64,000 nt of DNA, from NCBI RefSeq assembly GCF_002029235.1, contig NZ_MZGV01000010.1, positions 1 through 64,000 on the forward strand, given 5' to 3'. The position numbers and the translations under genes were made by a program. The notes beneath the pieces were generated by a model, which was not told the origin of the DNA, made no database searches, and saw only the letters and a program-made list of their open reading frames with translations. Source of the DNA: Clostridium oryzae (GTDB lineage: Bacteria > Bacillota > Clostridia > Clostridiales > Clostridiaceae). Of this stretch, positions 62,558-64,000 are shown one piece after another; the first letter of the stretch is position 1; each line of letters begins with the position of its first letter.

Positions 62558-63655
62558 ATGAAATTAGGAATTGTTGGACTGCCTAATGTAGGTAAAAGTA
62601 CTCTATTTAACGCCATTACAAAGGCAGGCGCAGAATCTGCAAATTACCCATTTTGCACTATAGAACCAAATGTAGGTGTAGTTGCAGTACCTGATAAAAG
62701 ATTAGATGTACTTGAAAAAATGTATAATTCAAAAAAGAAGGTAAATGCCTCCATCGAATTTTATGATATAGCTGGTCTTGTCAAAGGTGCCAGCAAAGGT
62801 GAAGGACTCGGAAATAAATTTTTGTCACATATTAGAGAAGTAGCTTCAATAGTTCATGTTGTAAGAGCCTTCGAAGACGAAAACATAGTACACGTGGATG
62901 GTTCTGTAGATCCAATAAGAGACATAGAAACCATCAATCTTGAACTTATATTTTCTGACTTAGAGGTTCTTGAAAGAAGATTAGAGAAGACTGTTAAGCT
63001 TGCTAGGTCCGGCGATAAAGCTGCTAAGAAGGAAAATGAACTTCAGGAAAGAATAAAGGCTCACTTAGAAGCTGGAAAGCCAGTAAGAACTTTAGAAGTG
63101 GATGAAGATGAAGCAAAACTTATAGACGGTTATTTTCTTATAACATCTAAGCCTGTACTCTATGCAGCTAATATATCTGAAGATGATTTGATGAATGGCA
63201 ATGCTAACAATAAATTTGTTCAGCAGATACAGGAATATGCTAAATCAGAAAATTCAGATGTAATAGTTGTATGTGCAAGATTAGAAGAGGAATTGTCTGC
63301 ACTTGAAGAAGATGAGAAGAGAGAAATGCTTGCTGACTACGGTTTAGATGAGACAGGTTTGGATAAGCTAATAAACGCAAGCTACAGTCTGCTTGGTTTA
63401 ATGAGCTTTTTAACTGCAGGTGAGCAAGAGGTAAGAGCATGGACAATTAAGAAAGGAACAAAAGCACCTCAAGCAGCTGGGAAAATACATACAGATATAG
63501 AAAGAGGATTTATCCGTGCAGAAATAGTTTCCTACGATAAATTGGTAGAATGTGGCTCAGAGGTCGTAGCAAAAGAAAAGGGCCTATACAGGTTAGAAGG
63601 AAAAGACTATGTTATGCAGGACGGAGATGTAGTTAATTTCAGATTCAACGTATAA
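62558..63655 (+). CDS. ychF: Obg-like GTPase/ATPase YchF
   Basis: The 365-residue protein has the P-loop GLPNVGKS (7-14), switch I region NYPFCTIEPN, Walker B DIAGLVKGASKGEGLGNKF, a coiled-coil domain (about 130-200) and a C-terminal TGS domain (about 280-365). YchF proteins prefer ATP and interact with the ribosome. ATG follows GAGAGGATG. It stands as a single gene with its own promoter and a strong terminator. Confidence 0.97.
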   Translation: MKLGIVGLPNVGKSTLFNAITKAGAESANYPFCTIEPNVGVVAVPDKRLDVLEKMYNSKKKVNASIEFYDIAGLVKGASKGEGLGNKFLSHIREVASIVHVVRAFEDENIVHVDGSVDPIRDIETINLELIFSDLEVLERRLEKTVKLARSGDKAAKKENELQERIKAHLEAGKPVRTLEVDEDEAKLIDGYFLITSKPVLYAANISEDDLMNGNANNKFVQQIQEYAKSENSDVIVVCARLEEELSALEEDEKREMLADYGLDETGLDKLINASYSLLGLMSFLTAGEQEVRAWTIKKGTKAPQAAGKIHTDIERGFIRAEIVSYDKLVECGSEVVAKEKGLYRLEGKDYVMQDGDVVNFRFNV

Positions 63656-63682
63656 AAGAGTTAAGAGTAAAGAGAAGAGAGT

Positions 63683-63732
63683 AAAACGAAGGAAGAAATA
63701 CAGCTTGAAAGCTGTATTTCTTCCTTCGTTTT
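63683..63732. terminator. Strong bidirectional terminator after ychF
   Basis: AAAACGAAGGAAGAAATACA plus GC pairs perfectly with the mirror arm at 63711-63732 (22 bp, loop TTGAAA). It serves ychF and the converging AraC-type gene. Confidence 0.92.
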
Positions 63733-63745
63733 ATGTCAGATTATA

Positions 63746-64000
63746 TTATATATCTACTTCAAATTCACCTGTCTTTGAATTATTAACATGTTTTTTATAT
63801 TCCATAGGTGAACATCCTGTAATATTTTTAAATACCCTATTAAAGGTTTTAATACTATTAAAACCAGACTTGTATGCAACTTCTGCCATGGAATCCTCCT
63901 CCTGTAATATGCTCCACTGGGCTCGCATAACCCTGAAATTACTTAAGTAGTCTACAAAAGTCATCCCAACATTCTTCTTGAAAAACTTTGTAAAATAATA
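63746..64000 (-). CDS. AraC/XylS-type transcriptional regulator, C-terminal HTH (cut by window edge)
   Basis: Only the C-terminal 84 or so residues are seen. The frame stays open to the window end (FFKKNVGMTFVDYLSNFRVM), continuing upstream of the apparent ATG at 63964. Both HTH halves are visible, the second with MAEVAYKSGFNSIKTFNRVF and the usual ending FKNITGCSPMEYKK. The N-terminal sensor domain lies beyond the window, so its signal is unknown. Confidence 0.85.
   Translation of the reverse strand, partial: YYFTKFFKKNVGMTFVDYLSNFRVMRAQWSILQEEDSMAEVAYKSGFNSIKTFNRVFKNITGCSPMEYKKHVNNSKTGEFEVDI

Overview
This is an AT-rich chromosomal window from a spore-forming, anaerobic Firmicute, most likely Clostridium sensu stricto. 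The evidence is the set of endospore genes (spo0A, spoIVB, spoIIM, the whole spoIIIAA-AH operon, spoVD/spoVE-type division genes, a ytfJ/gerW homologue) combined with low GC, a clostridial gene order, strong AGGAGG-type ribosome binding sites and many intrinsic terminators. Most genes are on the minus strand, so the operons read from high to low coordinates. No rRNA, tRNA or CRISPR array was seen.

Region by region. 1-7.7 kb is the accessory part. It holds a lone FtsX-like membrane protein, a decayed 3' fragment of a flavoprotein gene, an HTH gene joined to that fragment, a two-gene DUF3791/DUF3990 module that looks like an ADP-ribosyltransferase toxin pair, a complete IS3-family element (3612-5333, 3-bp target duplication, predicted -1 frameshift), and an intact two-gene flavoprotein/2Fe-2S oxidoreductase operon. 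7.7-14.6 kb holds two D,D-carboxypeptidases, a ytfJ-type spore protein with its DUF2953 partner, scpAB for chromosome segregation, a XerD-like protein with substituted catalytic residues, and spoIIM. 14.8-32.5 kb is the sporulation and housekeeping core: spo0A with a sigma-H-like promoter and a 0A box, spoIVB, then recN-argR-nadK-tlyA-dxs-ispA-xseB-xseA-folD-nusB-asp23, and the spoIIIA operon that builds the mother cell-forespore channel. 32.6-39.9 kb holds efp and a compact type IV pilus/type II secretion-like operon (pilB, pilC, five pilin-like proteins and three assembly proteins). 40-46.7 kb holds rqcH, a large palindromic intergenic element, a THUMP RNA methyltransferase, uraA, pyrR, rluD and lspA. 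46.8-62.1 kb is the division and cell-wall (dcw) region: mraZ-rsmH-ftsL-spoVD-murE-murF-mraY-spoVE/ftsW-ftsQ-DUF881-DUF1290-DUF881, then yggS-sepF-yggT-ylmH-divIVA. murD, murG and ftsZ are absent from the run. The window ends with ychF and a partial AraC-type regulator.

The observations most worth following are: (1) a XerD homologue whose catalytic Arg and both His positions read Lys, Tyr and Tyr while the nucleophilic Tyr remains; (2) a FolD that lacks the catalytic Lys and Gln of the cyclohydrolase site; (3) a 116-nt strongly base-paired element between spoIVB and spo0A, beside a composite sigma-H/0A promoter; (4) the DUF3791-DUF3990 module; (5) a diverged copy of the flavoprotein 3' end that preserves an IS-free version of the IS3 insertion site; and (6) a 192-bp palindrome after rqcH. 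All functions are read from sequence motifs and family knowledge; no database search was run.
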